From Devosia crocina (lineage in GTDB: Bacteria > Pseudomonadota > Alphaproteobacteria > Rhizobiales > Devosiaceae): a stretch of DNA of 64,000 nucleotides. Location of the stretch: contig NZ_FPCK01000001.1 of NCBI RefSeq assembly GCF_900116545.1, positions 62,001-126,000 of the forward strand. The letters are read 5' to 3'. How positions within the stretch are numbered: the stretch's first letter is position 1; each line of letters starts with the position of its first letter. This document shows positions 26,200 through 35,471 of the stretch, piece after piece. The notes beneath the pieces are model-generated. The model was not told the origin of the DNA, did not search any database, and was given only the letters and a program-made list of their open reading frames with translations. A program made the position numbers and the translations under genes.

Positions 26200-26250
26200 A
26201 TGCAGATGTCGATCAGAAAACGGGGCAACAGTGCCTCGGTCCGCCGGGCG
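26200..26250 (+). pseudogene. Remnant of a MazE/AbrB-type antitoxin gene
   Basis: A good ribosome site (AGGAGG, 26191-26196) precedes an ATG whose first codons read MQMSIRKRGNSASVRR. The N-terminus of MazE-like antitoxins is (V)xIRKWGNSxxVRIP, so the GNSASVR match is striking, but the usual Trp and the Ile-Pro that follow are lost. The frame then continues into unrelated residues and runs into the 3' end of the opposite glycosyltransferase gene. No toxin gene follows. I read it as a decayed antitoxin start. It could also be chance, since the match covers only about 15 residues. Confidence 0.4.
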
Positions 26251-26314
26251 AAAGGATGTATTCGCGACGCGGTGTTGAGCGAGGTGCGGGGCAGGTTCGA
26301 GGCATTGTCCAGAT

Positions 26315-27406
26315 CTAGCGGCTCAAAAGCCTGCCATAGAGTCGCAAATATTCCTCTGCCATCGCCTCGGCCCGGAACAGCTCTTCATACCGCCTTCGCG
26401 CCGCTTCCCCCATTGCCGCCGCCTTTTCCGGCGATTCCGCCAGCGCCCTCATCGCCGCCACCAACGCCCCGACATCTTCCGGCGGCGTGACGATCCCCGT
26501 TTCCCCCGACATATTCACAAAACTCGTTCCGGTGCCGATTTCGCTCGAAATCATCGCGCGTCCCGCTCTTGTCGCCTCCGCGAGCGCCACGCCGAAGGCT
26601 TCCGAGCGCAGATGTGAGGGAAAAACGAAGGCCCGGCAGAGCGCAACCAAGGCGATCTTGTCCGCGTCATCGATCGGCCCCACGAAGCGCACGCTCGGCC
26701 CGCCCATTGCCGCCCACTCCGTCGTGTCGCCGGCGCCCGCGACCACAACCGGCAGACCCGTCTCTCTCGCCGCCTGCATCAGAAACTGCAGGCCCTTGTA
26801 GTAGCGCAGCGCTCCCACAAAGAGAAAAAAGCCCTCTCCCACCTCGGCGCGCCAGCGCGCGAGCCTTTCGTCATCGGCTGGCGGTACCTCGGGAATGCCG
26901 ATCGGAACGACCGAAACCTTTTGGGGAAACCGATCCAGCACTGGGCTGGTTTGGACATAGTTGGGCGAGGTCGCAACGATGGCATCTACCTGACCCAGAA
27001 ACACGTCTCGTATCGGCGCATAGAGCTTGAGCAGGCTTTTCTGCCGGACGATGTCGGAATGATAGGTCACGACAGCAGGTGTCTTGGGCCGCACCAGGAG
27101 CTGCAGGAGGTCCGCCATGGGCCAGGGAAAGTGGTAGTTGACCACATCGGCCTCACAGGCAAGCCTTCGAAAAAGGCCGAAAGCCGACAGCGACAAACCA
27201 GCGGATGCCAGATTAATGTCCTGGCGGGCAAAATGCACCGCATGCCCGTCGATCCGCTGCACCGTGCCGCCATGGACCCGGCTCAAGGCCATTACCGTGC
27301 TGGTCACCCCCATCGGCGCCATGGTTTCGGCCAGAGCATGGATAACCCGCGGCACGCCGGTGAAGTCGTCGGGGGGATAGGTTTTGTAGACGTGCAGCAC
27401 GCGCAA
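26315..27406 (-). CDS. Glycosyltransferase family 4
   Basis: This 363-residue GT-B enzyme transfers a sugar from a nucleotide donor to a glycan. The N-terminal acceptor half starts RVLHVYKTYPPDDFTGVPRV, the hinge is VSVVPIGIPE, and the donor half has FFLFVGALRYYKGLQFLMQA and the E-x7-E type motif SEAFGVALAEATRAGRAMI. The start is TTG 27406, supported by AAGGAG at 27416-27421; no ATG fits the N-terminus. It diverges from manC, which makes GDP-mannose, so a mannosyl transfer is plausible but unproven. Confidence 0.85.
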   Translation of the reverse strand: MRVLHVYKTYPPDDFTGVPRVIHALAETMAPMGVTSTVMALSRVHGGTVQRIDGHAVHFARQDINLASAGLSLSAFGLFRRLACEADVVNYHFPWPMADLLQLLVRPKTPAVVTYHSDIVRQKSLLKLYAPIRDVFLGQVDAIVATSPNYVQTSPVLDRFPQKVSVVPIGIPEVPPADDERLARWRAEVGEGFFLFVGALRYYKGLQFLMQAARETGLPVVVAGAGDTTEWAAMGGPSVRFVGPIDDADKIALVALCRAFVFPSHLRSEAFGVALAEATRAGRAMISSEIGTGTSFVNMSGETGIVTPPEDVGALVAAMRALAESPEKAAAMGEAARRRYEELFRAEAMAEEYLRLYGRLLSR

Positions 27407-27552
27407 GTTTTTCGTCTCCTTGTGCCAACCGGGCCCACCCAGTGACGTGTTTTTCCCTCACTCAAGCGGAATCCCGTCAACTCGGTGGCAATGTCGCGTT
27501 CTCTGGGCTATGTGCTTTTGCCAATCTCGCCAAGTAGTGCAAGGACAAGCTC

Positions 27553-28974
27553 GTGTCATCCATCGTTCCCGTCATTCTCGCTGGGGGCCAGGGTACCCGC
27601 CTGTGGCCAAAATCACGCTCCGCGCGTCCCAAGCAGTTCATTGATCTGGTGGGCGAGTCGAGCCTGTTCCAGCAGACGCTTGAGCGCGTGCGCGACGCAG
27701 GGCGCTATGCTGCACCCATCGTCATCACCAATGCCGAATATCGATTCCTTGTCGCCGAACAGGCCCAAGAGCGCGGCATTGCCCTTGGCGCTATTCTGCT
27801 CGAGCCGGTCGCCCGCAACACGGCGGCCGCCATTGCCGCTGCCGCTCAGGTCGCCATCAGCCAGGATGAAAATGCCGTCATCCACGTGCTTGCCTCCGAT
27901 CACCTGATCCCGGCAAGTGCCGACTATTTCGGCGCCGTCGACAATGCCGCTGCCGCAGCGCGCGAGGGGCAGCTCGTCACCTTCGGGATCACCCCGACCC
28001 ATGCCGAAACCGGCTATGGCTATATCGCGGTGGGCGACGCGCTCAAGCATGGCGCACACAAGGTTGCTGCCTTCATCGAGAAGCCCGATCTGCCACGCGC
28101 CGAAGACATGCTGACCAAGGGTGGCTTCGTCTGGAATTCGGGCATGTTCATGCTGCCGGCAAAACTGTTCCTTGCCGAATGCGAGAGGCTGGCGCCTGAA
28201 GTCTTTGCCGCAGCCCGCGGCGGCGTCGCCGGAGCCAAGCGCGACCTCGATTTCATCCGTCTCGATGAGGCCGAGTTTTCCGCCTCCCCTAATATCTCGG
28301 TCGACTACGCCATCTTCGAGCGCACCGACAAGGCTGCAGTCCTGCCGGTTTCCTTCGTCTGGTCCGATCTTGGTGCGTGGGACGCTGTCTGGAAAGGCCA
28401 GGAGCGCGACGCCTCGGGCAATGCCGTCACCGGCCCAGCCCTTTTGTCCAACACCACCAATACGCTCGTCGTCAGCGAAACGGCACATGTGGTCGTCGAT
28501 GGTCTTGACGATGTTGCCGTGATCGCCACCGAAGACGCGGTCTTTGTCGGGCGACTGAGCCAGGCGCAGAATGTCGGCAGCCTTGCCAAACAGCTCAAGG
28601 CGGACGCCTCGACCCGCGCGCTGACCGAGACGCACAAGACTTCCTACCGCCCTTGGGGCGGATATTCCTCGATCCTGATGGGTGACCGTTTCCAGGTCAA
28701 AAAGCTCTTCGTCAAGCCGGGCAAGAAGTTGAGCCTGCAAAAGCACCACCACCGCTCCGAGCACTGGATCGTGGTGCGCGGCACGGCCGAGGTCACGGTC
28801 GATGGCCAGGTGACCATGCTCACCGAGAACCAGTCGATCTACCTCCCTCTCGGCTGCACCCATCGCCTCGCCAATCCGGGCAAGATCGAACTTGAACTGA
28901 TCGAGGTGCAAACCGGCTCATATCTGGGCGAAGACGACATCATCCGCATCGAAGACGAGTTCGGCCGGAACTGA
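27553..28974 (+). CDS. manC: Mannose-1-phosphate guanylyltransferase / mannose-6-phosphate isomerase
   Basis: This 473-residue bifunctional enzyme makes GDP-mannose. The nucleotidyltransferase domain begins VPVILAGGQGTRLWPKSRSARPKQF (Mg-nucleotide loop) and contains FIEKPDLPRAEDM. The C-terminal cupin is the type II PMI domain, with YRPWGGYSSI and the metal-binding QKHHHRSEHWIVVRGTA. GTG 27553 is supported by AAGGA at 27541-27545. It supplies activated mannose, which the glycosyltransferases at 26.3 kb and 38.6-43.4 kb may use. Confidence 0.94.
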   Translation: MSSIVPVILAGGQGTRLWPKSRSARPKQFIDLVGESSLFQQTLERVRDAGRYAAPIVITNAEYRFLVAEQAQERGIALGAILLEPVARNTAAAIAAAAQVAISQDENAVIHVLASDHLIPASADYFGAVDNAAAAAREGQLVTFGITPTHAETGYGYIAVGDALKHGAHKVAAFIEKPDLPRAEDMLTKGGFVWNSGMFMLPAKLFLAECERLAPEVFAAARGGVAGAKRDLDFIRLDEAEFSASPNISVDYAIFERTDKAAVLPVSFVWSDLGAWDAVWKGQERDASGNAVTGPALLSNTTNTLVVSETAHVVVDGLDDVAVIATEDAVFVGRLSQAQNVGSLAKQLKADASTRALTETHKTSYRPWGGYSSILMGDRFQVKKLFVKPGKKLSLQKHHHRSEHWIVVRGTAEVTVDGQVTMLTENQSIYLPLGCTHRLANPGKIELELIEVQTGSYLGEDDIIRIEDEFGRN

Positions 28975-28976
28975 AG

Positions 28977-29011
28977 CAGAGGCTGCCAGACTCTCCATCT
29001 GGCAGCCTCTG
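28977..29011 (+). terminator. Strong hairpin after manC
   Basis: A perfect 14-bp stem (28977-28990 with 28998-29011, CAGAGGCTGCCAGA on the left) with a 7-nt loop begins 3 bp after the manC stop. The tail CCGTCCTTCT is only moderately T-rich. Confidence 0.75.
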
Positions 29012-29106
29012 CCGTCCTTCTGCATTCAAGCCCCCTTCACCGGCGCGGACTTGCCGAGTGCGGACGGGCAGGGGAATACACGTTACGTCGCTGTGTTGCG
29101 CCCAAA

Positions 29107-29125
29107 CCTCCCCTTATAGGGGAGG
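29107..29125. repeat. Short CCTCCCCT/AGGGGAGG hairpin
   Basis: An 8-bp stem with loop TAT lies 22 bp beyond the end of the convergent eda gene. It belongs to the CCCTC/GAGGG hairpin family seen across the window and may terminate eda. Confidence 0.6.
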
Positions 29126-29146
29126 GCCCGGCAGAGGGCGTGCAGA

Positions 29147-29782
29147 TTAACCCCGGAGTGCGCTGGCTTCCTTGGCGAGAGCTTCTATGCGGGCGAAGTC
29201 GCCGCTGGCGAGTGCATCATTGGGCATGATCCAGGAGCCGCCGACGCAGATGACGTTGGGAAGGCTCAGATAGGTCGGGGCCTTTGCCGCGTCGATACCG
29301 CCGGTGGGACAGAAGGTGATGTCGGAAAGCGGGGACGCGAAGGCCTTGAGCACCGGTGCGCCGCCCAAGGCCTCGGCGGGAAAGAATTTGAGGAAGGAAT
29401 AGCCGCGCTCGGCAGCAGCCATGGCCTCGGTGGGCGTACCGATGCCCGGCAGGAGCGGAATGGCGACGTCTTCGGCCGCATCGAGCAGGCGCGGCGAGGC
29501 GCCGGGTGAAACCATGAAGCGGCAGCCCGCCTCAACCGAAGATTTCATGTGCCCGGCGTTGCGCACTGTGCCAGAACCGACAATCGCGCCCGAAACTTTG
29601 GCCATTTCCTCCATGACCTTGAGGGCATTGGGCGTGCGCAGTGTGACTTCGAGGATGGGCAGCCCACCGGCTACCAATGCTTCGGCCAGCGGGCGGGCCT
29701 GCGAGACATCATCGAGGATGATGACGGGCACGACCGGCGCCAGGGAAAGAATGGAGCGGATGGCGTTTGCGTCCTGCGGCAT
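29147..29782 (-). CDS. eda: 2-dehydro-3-deoxyphosphogluconate (KDPG) aldolase
   Basis: This 211-residue TIM-barrel aldolase splits KDPG into pyruvate and glyceraldehyde 3-phosphate in the Entner-Doudoroff pathway. The catalytic Glu lies in LPILEVTLRTPNAL and the Schiff-base Lys in YSFLKFFPAEALGG. The phosphate-binding segments CPTGGID and CVGGSW are also present. ATG 29782 is preceded by GGAAAG. It may follow ridA in one transcript, with 90 bp between them. No edd gene is nearby. Confidence 0.92.
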   Translation of the reverse strand: MPQDANAIRSILSLAPVVPVIILDDVSQARPLAEALVAGGLPILEVTLRTPNALKVMEEMAKVSGAIVGSGTVRNAGHMKSSVEAGCRFMVSPGASPRLLDAAEDVAIPLLPGIGTPTEAMAAAERGYSFLKFFPAEALGGAPVLKAFASPLSDITFCPTGGIDAAKAPTYLSLPNVICVGGSWIMPNDALASGDFARIEALAKEASALRG

Positions 29783-29872
29783 GGCGGCACTTTCCAGAAA
29801 AGGGGAGCTGAACTATGGCGCAAGGGTTAGGCCCTCGCCCCCATTCCTGCAAGGGCGGGAACGGGAAATCTC

Positions 29873-30268
29873 TCAGGCTTTGCGGGCGACGAGATCGATT
29901 TCAACGAGTGCGCCGACCGCTAGCGCCGTCACCCCAACCGTGGTGCGCGCCGGCAGCTTTCCGGACGGAAAAAAGCTCGGCCAGAGGCTGTTTAGGGCGG
30001 CATAATCGCGCTCGAACTGCGTCAGGTAAATGCGGGCCATGGTGACGTGATCGAGCGTGAGACCGACCCCGCCGAGGACGATCTGCAGATTGTCGACGAC
30101 GCGCCGGGTCTGCGCCTCGATCCCTTCGGGAAGCGGCGCATCGGGATTGGCCGGATCGGTGGGCATCTGGCCGGTGATGAAGACAAAGCCGCCGGCTTCG
30201 ACCGCGTGGCTGAACGGCGCGACCGGCCGGGGGCCGGCCGAGACCATATGGTGGATAAGGTCGTTCAT
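29873..30268 (-). CDS. RidA/YjgF-family protein
   Basis: This 131-residue protein belongs to the family whose founder RidA hydrolyses reactive enamine/imine intermediates. Family hallmarks are PVAPFSHAVEAGGFVFITGQMP near the start and the key Arg in LPARTTVGVTALA, followed by VEIDLVARK at the end. ATG 30268 follows GAGGATCAGCCC. The Arg suggests deaminase-competent chemistry, but it may be a specialised paralogue. It lies between an LprI/DUF3298-like gene and eda on the same strand. Confidence 0.9.
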   Translation of the reverse strand: MNDLIHHMVSAGPRPVAPFSHAVEAGGFVFITGQMPTDPANPDAPLPEGIEAQTRRVVDNLQIVLGGVGLTLDHVTMARIYLTQFERDYAALNSLWPSFFPSGKLPARTTVGVTALAVGALVEIDLVARKA

Positions 30269-30289
30269 GGGCTGATCCTCTCCCTCGGC

Positions 30290-31342
30290 TTAAAAGCCGT
30301 AGCGGACGTCCTGGGCGCCTTCGGCGAGATAGGGCTCGAGATCGCTCCAGCTGACGCGCGCTACTGGATAGCCATAGGCGTAGGCGGCCACTTCATAGGG
30401 GTTGAACTGGACGATCAGGTGATAATCGTTGGACAGATCCCAGCTCCTGGGATCAGTGACGATGGCGGCGATATCTTCGTCATTGTCGAAAAAGAGGTTG
30501 TCGCCATGCTCGGCGCGCAGGGCCTCGGCTACCAGTTTCGTCACCGCGTTTTCCCAGCGCTTGCCGGTAAAGATATCGTTCGCTTCAAGCGCACGCGCTT
30601 CGTCAACGAGGTAGTGAAGATAGCTGATATGGCCTTGGCCATGGGCTGCACCGTGTCCATACCAATAGGTGATGACCTCGAGCGAAATGCGGTTTTCTGT
30701 TGCCGGCTCGTGCAGCGTCACATGGACACTGGTGTCGCTGGCCGGATCGAGCGCATCGGGTTCCGTGCCATCGAGTGCACCGGCAAGATCAGAAAGCTCG
30801 CTTGCCTGGCTTTTGACGAACGCGTTGAAATCCTCTGCATAGGCTGCTGCATCGTCAAGCTGCAGCAAGGCCAGCTCATGCTGGGCAACAGGCCAGTTCG
30901 ACTGGGGATCGTCCACCTCGTCAGGATTGGGCAGGACGACCTCTCTTGAAATGGGATAAAAACGTCGTCCATCGATCATCCGGCTCGCCTCGAGCACGCG
31001 ACTACGATCGTTGAAGACGCCGGCAAGACAGCGCAGCCCCCTTTCGTCATAATCCCCCGCAGCAAGAGGCTGGGCATCGGGCGTGCAGGCGCGTTGGGCA
31101 TAGGACAGCCACCGGCGCTGGTCGGCCCGCACAACGCCCAAGGCTGCTGTGCTCAACCCGCCGATGGCGGTTTCGTAGGTGCGCGCGAGGCGGTCGTCGG
31201 CGCTCGAAAGTGCTTCATCCCCGCAAATGGCTCTTTCGAAGGGATTGGATGCCTTGCCGCAATCGAAACTGGCTGCACCCGCCTGCCCAGCCGGCAGCAG
31301 CAGCAATAGCGAAATACCGAGCGAGACGATCTGCAGTTTCAT
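30290..31342 (-). CDS. Secreted LprI-like / DUF3298-like protein
   Basis: This 350-residue protein has a signal peptide (about 1-23, ending QAGAA), then an LprI-type domain with paired Cys (FDCGKASNPFERAICGDEALSSADDRLARTY, about 25-110; LprI is the lysozyme inhibitor family). The C-terminal half (about 200-345) resembles DUF3298/RsiV (YWYGHGAAHGQGHISYLHYLVDEARALEANDIF). In RsiV the DUF3298 domain binds lysozyme, so an envelope lysozyme-related role is a reasonable guess. ATG 31342 follows AAGGGATTAGCC. There is no adjacent sigma factor. Confidence 0.75.
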   Translation of the reverse strand: MKLQIVSLGISLLLLLPAGQAGAASFDCGKASNPFERAICGDEALSSADDRLARTYETAIGGLSTAALGVVRADQRRWLSYAQRACTPDAQPLAAGDYDERGLRCLAGVFNDRSRVLEASRMIDGRRFYPISREVVLPNPDEVDDPQSNWPVAQHELALLQLDDAAAYAEDFNAFVKSQASELSDLAGALDGTEPDALDPASDTSVHVTLHEPATENRISLEVITYWYGHGAAHGQGHISYLHYLVDEARALEANDIFTGKRWENAVTKLVAEALRAEHGDNLFFDNDEDIAAIVTDPRSWDLSNDYHLIVQFNPYEVAAYAYGYPVARVSWSDLEPYLAEGAQDVRYGF

Positions 31343-31413
31343 GGCTAATCCCTTGCCGTTTTGGTTTGGGCATGGGGCGGCATGGAACACGCGCGGTCAA
31401 GTGGGAACTTGGT

Positions 31414-33162
31414 TCAGGCCACAGACTGACGCCGTCTGGGTACCGGACGCATGTCCCGGTCGAACACGACGACCCGATCGCGGCCAGCCTGTTTGGCCGT
31501 ATAGAGGGCTGCATCGGCCATGTCATTGGCCACTTCAAGTGCGTCGTGGCGCTCGCCCAGCGCCGCCCCGAGGCTGACACTGACGGACACTGAGCGATCA
31601 GAGCTGATGGAAATAGCGCGGCTTATGGCGGCCTGCTGCACCTGCTGGGCGAGCTGGCGCAGTCCGGCACTGGTGCAGCGGGGCACCAGCACGATGAATT
31701 CGTCTCCGCCCCAGCGGGCTGCAGCCGCCCCTTGCGGCAAAAGCGCTTCGACCCGCCCGGCGATTTCGGCGATCACCGCGTCGCCGGCCGCATGGCCATG
31801 GGTGTCGTTGACCGACTTGAAGGCGTCGATATCGACCAGCATCAAGCCAAAAGGTCCTTCGGCGCTCGCTTCGGCATGGAAGGCAGCAAAGCCGCGCCGG
31901 TTGAGCAAGCCGGTCTGGGCATCGCGATAGGCAAGGCGTTCCAGATCAAGCGTGCGTTCGCGCACGCGCCGCTCGAGCTCGCGTGTGTGATCATCGACGC
32001 TAGCGGCCATTTGCGTCAGGGCGGCGGTGAGGCGGCAGATCTCATCGCTGCCGCCCGGTGTGATGGCGAGAGCGGCGCGATAATCGCCGCTCCGCGCTTG
32101 ATGCACAACCCGCTCGAGACCCACGATGCGATCGAGCACCTGGCGCTTAAACACCAGCATCAGCACCACCGCCACAAGCACCATGATCACGGCGAGCAGC
32201 AGGCCCACGGGCACAAAGAGCTGGCGGTCTATGACAGTGTCGATATCCATGAAGGTGACATTGTACCAGCCGAGCTTGTCGAGATAGCCCACGCCGACGA
32301 GAGTGCGCTTGCCGTTGACCGTAATGAAATCGGACTGGGCAAGGGTGTCGCTGCTCGTTACGCTCTCCATCAGATGGCGCAGCGTGGCCGTGTCACCCTC
32401 GCCGGAGGCGAGCGAGAAGACAGTGCGCTTGCTGTCGATCCGATCCTCGAAATTGGCAAGGCTGACCAGCGTTTCGTCGCGATGGGCCTGGATCATGCCC
32501 TGCCGGTCGACGAACATGGCAGTGACGCCACGCTGGGGCACATTGACCACTTCCTGGATAAAGGCGGTAAGGTCAATGCCGGTGCCCAAAACTCCCAGAA
32601 CGCGCCCACCTTCGCGGATCACGCAGTTCATCCAGACCTTGGTGACCCCGAGATTGGCATCGTTGTTGACGTTGAGATGGCAGCCCTGCGCCAGTTCTAT
32701 GGTGGAATAATACCACGCGTCGTCCGGGTTCTCGCGGCTCACCGTATAGCGCAACTGATCCCCGGCAAAGGAATTGGCGCTGTTGTTGAAATAGTAATTG
32801 CCCGAGCCGGCAACGATAAAGAAATAGCTGCGATCGGCAAAATAGCGTCGGTAATGCTCGAGTTCGGCAATGCCGCGCCGCTTGCGCTCGGCATTGTCCT
32901 CATCGGCCGCCCAGTCGCGGATGGCCTGGCTGCCGGACAACGTTTCCGCAAGCGAAACTTCCCGGATTAACGCGCCAAGACCGCGATGCCGGTCATAAAG
33001 CACCTGCTTTTCGGCAAAGAGCGTGCCCAGCTGCACCACGGTCGAATTGACGACCCAGTTGAAGCCAAAAAAGGCGGGCACAGCCAAGGCCATGAAGCCG
33101 AGCAGCACCGAAATCAGCACGCGAAGGCGAAGGCTGTTGCCGATGGTGCGAAGCAGGGACAT
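31414..33162 (-). CDS. Membrane diguanylate cyclase (sensor domain-HAMP-GGDEF)
   Basis: This roughly 582-residue protein makes c-di-GMP. An N-terminal TM helix (about 12-34) is followed by a long periplasmic region of Cache type (about 40-305), a second TM helix (VGLLLAVIMVLVAVVLMLVF), a HAMP-like linker and a GGDEF domain. The active-site loop is intact (ARWGGDEFIVLVPR) and DIDAFKSVNDTHGHAAGD is complete. I see no RxxD inhibitory site five residues before the GGDEF loop (sequence GAAAARW). The start is uncertain: ATG 33162 lacks a clear ribosome site, and GTG 33207 would add 15 residues. Confidence 0.88.
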   Translation of the reverse strand: MSLLRTIGNSLRLRVLISVLLGFMALAVPAFFGFNWVVNSTVVQLGTLFAEKQVLYDRHRGLGALIREVSLAETLSGSQAIRDWAADEDNAERKRRGIAELEHYRRYFADRSYFFIVAGSGNYYFNNSANSFAGDQLRYTVSRENPDDAWYYSTIELAQGCHLNVNNDANLGVTKVWMNCVIREGGRVLGVLGTGIDLTAFIQEVVNVPQRGVTAMFVDRQGMIQAHRDETLVSLANFEDRIDSKRTVFSLASGEGDTATLRHLMESVTSSDTLAQSDFITVNGKRTLVGVGYLDKLGWYNVTFMDIDTVIDRQLFVPVGLLLAVIMVLVAVVLMLVFKRQVLDRIVGLERVVHQARSGDYRAALAITPGGSDEICRLTAALTQMAASVDDHTRELERRVRERTLDLERLAYRDAQTGLLNRRGFAAFHAEASAEGPFGLMLVDIDAFKSVNDTHGHAAGDAVIAEIAGRVEALLPQGAAAARWGGDEFIVLVPRCTSAGLRQLAQQVQQAAISRAISISSDRSVSVSVSLGAALGERHDALEVANDMADAALYTAKQAGRDRVVVFDRDMRPVPRRRQSVA

Positions 33163-33286
33163 GGAAGAGACCGGATAGAGGATGCAGCAACGGCTGCGCG
33201 CCTCCACTATCAGGAAAACACCGTATAGGTTCCGTTAACGAAATAGGCGCTCTTGCGGCACGCGCGGCGTTTGCTGGGGATTGCGG

Positions 33287-33312
33287 AAACCTCCCTCCGC
33301 GAAGGGGAGGTC
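33287..33312. repeat. CCTCCC/GGGAGG hairpin near the end of the carboxylesterase gene
   Basis: ACCTCCC and GGGAGGT pair across about 9 bases (roughly 33289-33312), 23 bp beyond the 3' end of the minus-strand esterase gene. It is a small member of the window's hairpin family, possibly a terminator. Confidence 0.5.
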
Positions 33313-33334
33313 TCCTTCGAGGCAAACGCAGGCG

Positions 33335-33934
33335 CTAGAGAGCCAGCAATTGCTGGGCGGCAAGCAGTTCTTCGCGGCGGAGTTCGTGGCCGCCGGGATG
33401 CCAGACGAGGTCGGCCTTGGCGCCGTGGGCAAGGAAGTAATCGGCCAGCGCCTGGCTCGATGAAGCCGGAGCGATGGGATCCTGCCGGCCTGCGGTAATC
33501 AACACCTGCCGCCCGGCAAAATCGGTCTCCGGCGGCGTGAAGGGGATCAGGGGGTGCATGAGCACGCTGCGGGCAAACAGGTCCGGCGCGGCAAATTGCA
33601 TGGAGGCGAGGATATTGGCGCCGTTGGAATAGCCGAGCCCCCAGATTTCGGTTGCGCCATGGGCCGCCGCCTGTTCGCGCACGAAGGCGGTCATGGCACC
33701 GGTGCGCTGGGCGAGATCGGCCATGTCATAGACGCCCTCGCCGGTGCGGCGAAAATAGCGCAGGGCACCCCCTTCGCTGACATCGCCGCGCGGCGCAACT
33801 CGGTTGGCACCGGGCGCAAGTTCCCCGGCAAGATCGAAAAACTGGTTCTCGTCGCCACCGGTGCCATGAAACAGGAACAGGAGCGGCGCCCCGGACCGGG
33901 ATGCGCCCTCGGCGCGGAAATGATATGAAGCCAT
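33335..33934 (-). CDS. Carboxylesterase/phospholipase-type alpha/beta hydrolase
   Basis: This 199-residue protein belongs to the Abhydrolase_2 group. The oxyanion segment LFLFHGTGGDENQFFDLA lies near the start, the nucleophile Ser in WGLGYSNGANIL, the Asp in ITAGRQDPIAP and the His in WHPGGHELRREEL. The catalytic triad is complete. ATG 33934 follows GGGGAGACAGCT; the long upstream extension in the same frame is not coding. The gene diverges from sdaA. The ester substrate is unknown. Confidence 0.87.
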   Translation of the reverse strand: MASYHFRAEGASRSGAPLLFLFHGTGGDENQFFDLAGELAPGANRVAPRGDVSEGGALRYFRRTGEGVYDMADLAQRTGAMTAFVREQAAAHGATEIWGLGYSNGANILASMQFAAPDLFARSVLMHPLIPFTPPETDFAGRQVLITAGRQDPIAPASSSQALADYFLAHGAKADLVWHPGGHELRREELLAAQQLLAL

Positions 33935-34076
33935 AGCTGTCTCCCCTTTTGGTTTCAACCGATATCGGGCAGGGCGGCGGCTTGGCAACGCCGGGTCTGC
34001 GCCACGCTCTGTTGCCAAAGAGAGAACAATGGCTTGAGGCTGATTGCCACAGTCCGGCCGCGCGCTAAGATGGGGC

Positions 34077-35471
34077 ATGTTCCTTTCGGTTTTCGACGTT
34101 TTCAAGATCGGCATCGGACCATCGAGCTCCCACACGATGGGGCCGATGACCGCTGCCGGACGATTCCTCGATGATCTGAGGCATGGCAATTGGCCCCGTG
34201 CGCGGCAGGCGAGGCCGAGCGCCATCACAGCGAGCCTTCACGGTTCGCTGGCCTATACCGGCATTGGCCATGGCAGCGACCGGGCGGTGATCCTGGGGCT
34301 TGCCGGCGAAAATCCCGAAGATGTCGATCCGGACATGATGGACACTATTGTCGAGCGGGTGCGTGACACCGGGCGCGTTGCCCCACAGGGCCATCCTCCT
34401 TATCGTTTCCGCCCCGCTGTCGACCTGACGCTTGATCGGGCGACGCCGCTGCCCGGCCATCCAAATGGGATGCGCTTTCAAGCTTTCGACACGGATGGGC
34501 AACTGCTGTTGCGGCGGGTCTATTTTTCCGTCGGCGGCGGCTTTGTCGTTTCCGAAGAGGAACTGGCCGCGCAAAAGAGCACCAGGCCCGAGCTGCAGGA
34601 CGTGCCCTGGCCTTTTGCCAGCGCTGCACAGATGCTCGACATGGCGCAGCGTTCGGGCCTTTCCATTGCGTCCATGAAGCGGGCCAATGAAGAGGCGCGC
34701 CTTGCGCGAGGGAATCTGGACGCCGGGCTCGACCGCATCTGGACCGCGATGGACCGGTGCAGCGAGCGGGGACTCGCCCAGGAGGGCCAGCTGCCGGGCG
34801 GGCTCAAGGTGCGCCGACGCGCCAAAGCGCTCCATGCTCAGCTGGTCGAGAAGTGGCAGCGCAACGAGATCGATCCTTTGATGGGCAATGACTGGCTGAG
34901 CCTTTTTGCCATGGCCGTCAACGAAGAGAATGCGGCGGGCGGGCGCGTGGTGACGGCCCCGACCAATGGCGCGGCAGGCGTCATCCCCGCGGTGCTTCGC
35001 TATGGGGCGCAATTTCACGCCGGTTTCGGTCGCCGGCAGGTCCATGACTTCCTGCTGACCGCTGCGGCGATCGGCGGGATCATCAAGTTCAATGCTTCGA
35101 TTTCCGGGGCTGAAGTCGGCTGCCAGGGCGAAGTGGGCTCCGCCTCGGCCATGGCGGCAGCAGGGCTTTGCGCCGTTCTGGGCGGCACGCCCGAACAGGT
35201 GGAAAACGCCGCCGAAATCGCGCTCGAGCATCATCTGGGCATGACCTGCGATCCCGTAGGCGGGCTCGTGCAGATTCCCTGCATCGAGCGTAATGCTTTC
35301 GGCGCGGTCAAAGCCGTCACTGCGGCCTCGCTGGCACTCAAGGGCGACGGTGTCCATGCCGTGCCGCTCGATGCTTGCGTCGAAACCATGCGCCAGACAG
35401 GCTCCGATATGAGCGAGAAATACAAGGAGACGAGCCAGGGCGGGCTGGCAGTCAATGTGGTGGCGTGTTGA
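34077..35471 (+). CDS. sdaA: L-serine ammonia-lyase (iron-sulfur type)
   Basis: This 464-residue enzyme deaminates serine to pyruvate with a 4Fe-4S cluster. The N-terminus [33 protein letters not shown] matches E. coli SdaA and fixes the start at ATG 34077 rather than further upstream. The cluster Cys are in [15 protein letters not shown] and [17 protein letters not shown]. Both halves (beta and alpha domains) are fused, as in SdaA. It overlaps the following ModE-like gene by 7 nt. Confidence 0.94.
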   Translation: MFLSVFDVFKIGIGPSSSHTMGPMTAAGRFLDDLRHGNWPRARQARPSAITASLHGSLAYTGIGHGSDRAVILGLAGENPEDVDPDMMDTIVERVRDTGRVAPQGHPPYRFRPAVDLTLDRATPLPGHPNGMRFQAFDTDGQLLLRRVYFSVGGGFVVSEEELAAQKSTRPELQDVPWPFASAAQMLDMAQRSGLSIASMKRANEEARLARGNLDAGLDRIWTAMDRCSERGLAQEGQLPGGLKVRRRAKALHAQLVEKWQRNEIDPLMGNDWLSLFAMAVNEENAAGGRVVTAPTNGAAGVIPAVLRYGAQFHAGFGRRQVHDFLLTAAAIGGIIKFNASISGAEVGCQGEVGSASAMAAAGLCAVLGGTPEQVENAAEIALEHHLGMTCDPVGGLVQIPCIERNAFGAVKAVTAASLALKGDGVHAVPLDACVETMRQTGSDMSEKYKETSQGGLAVNVVAC

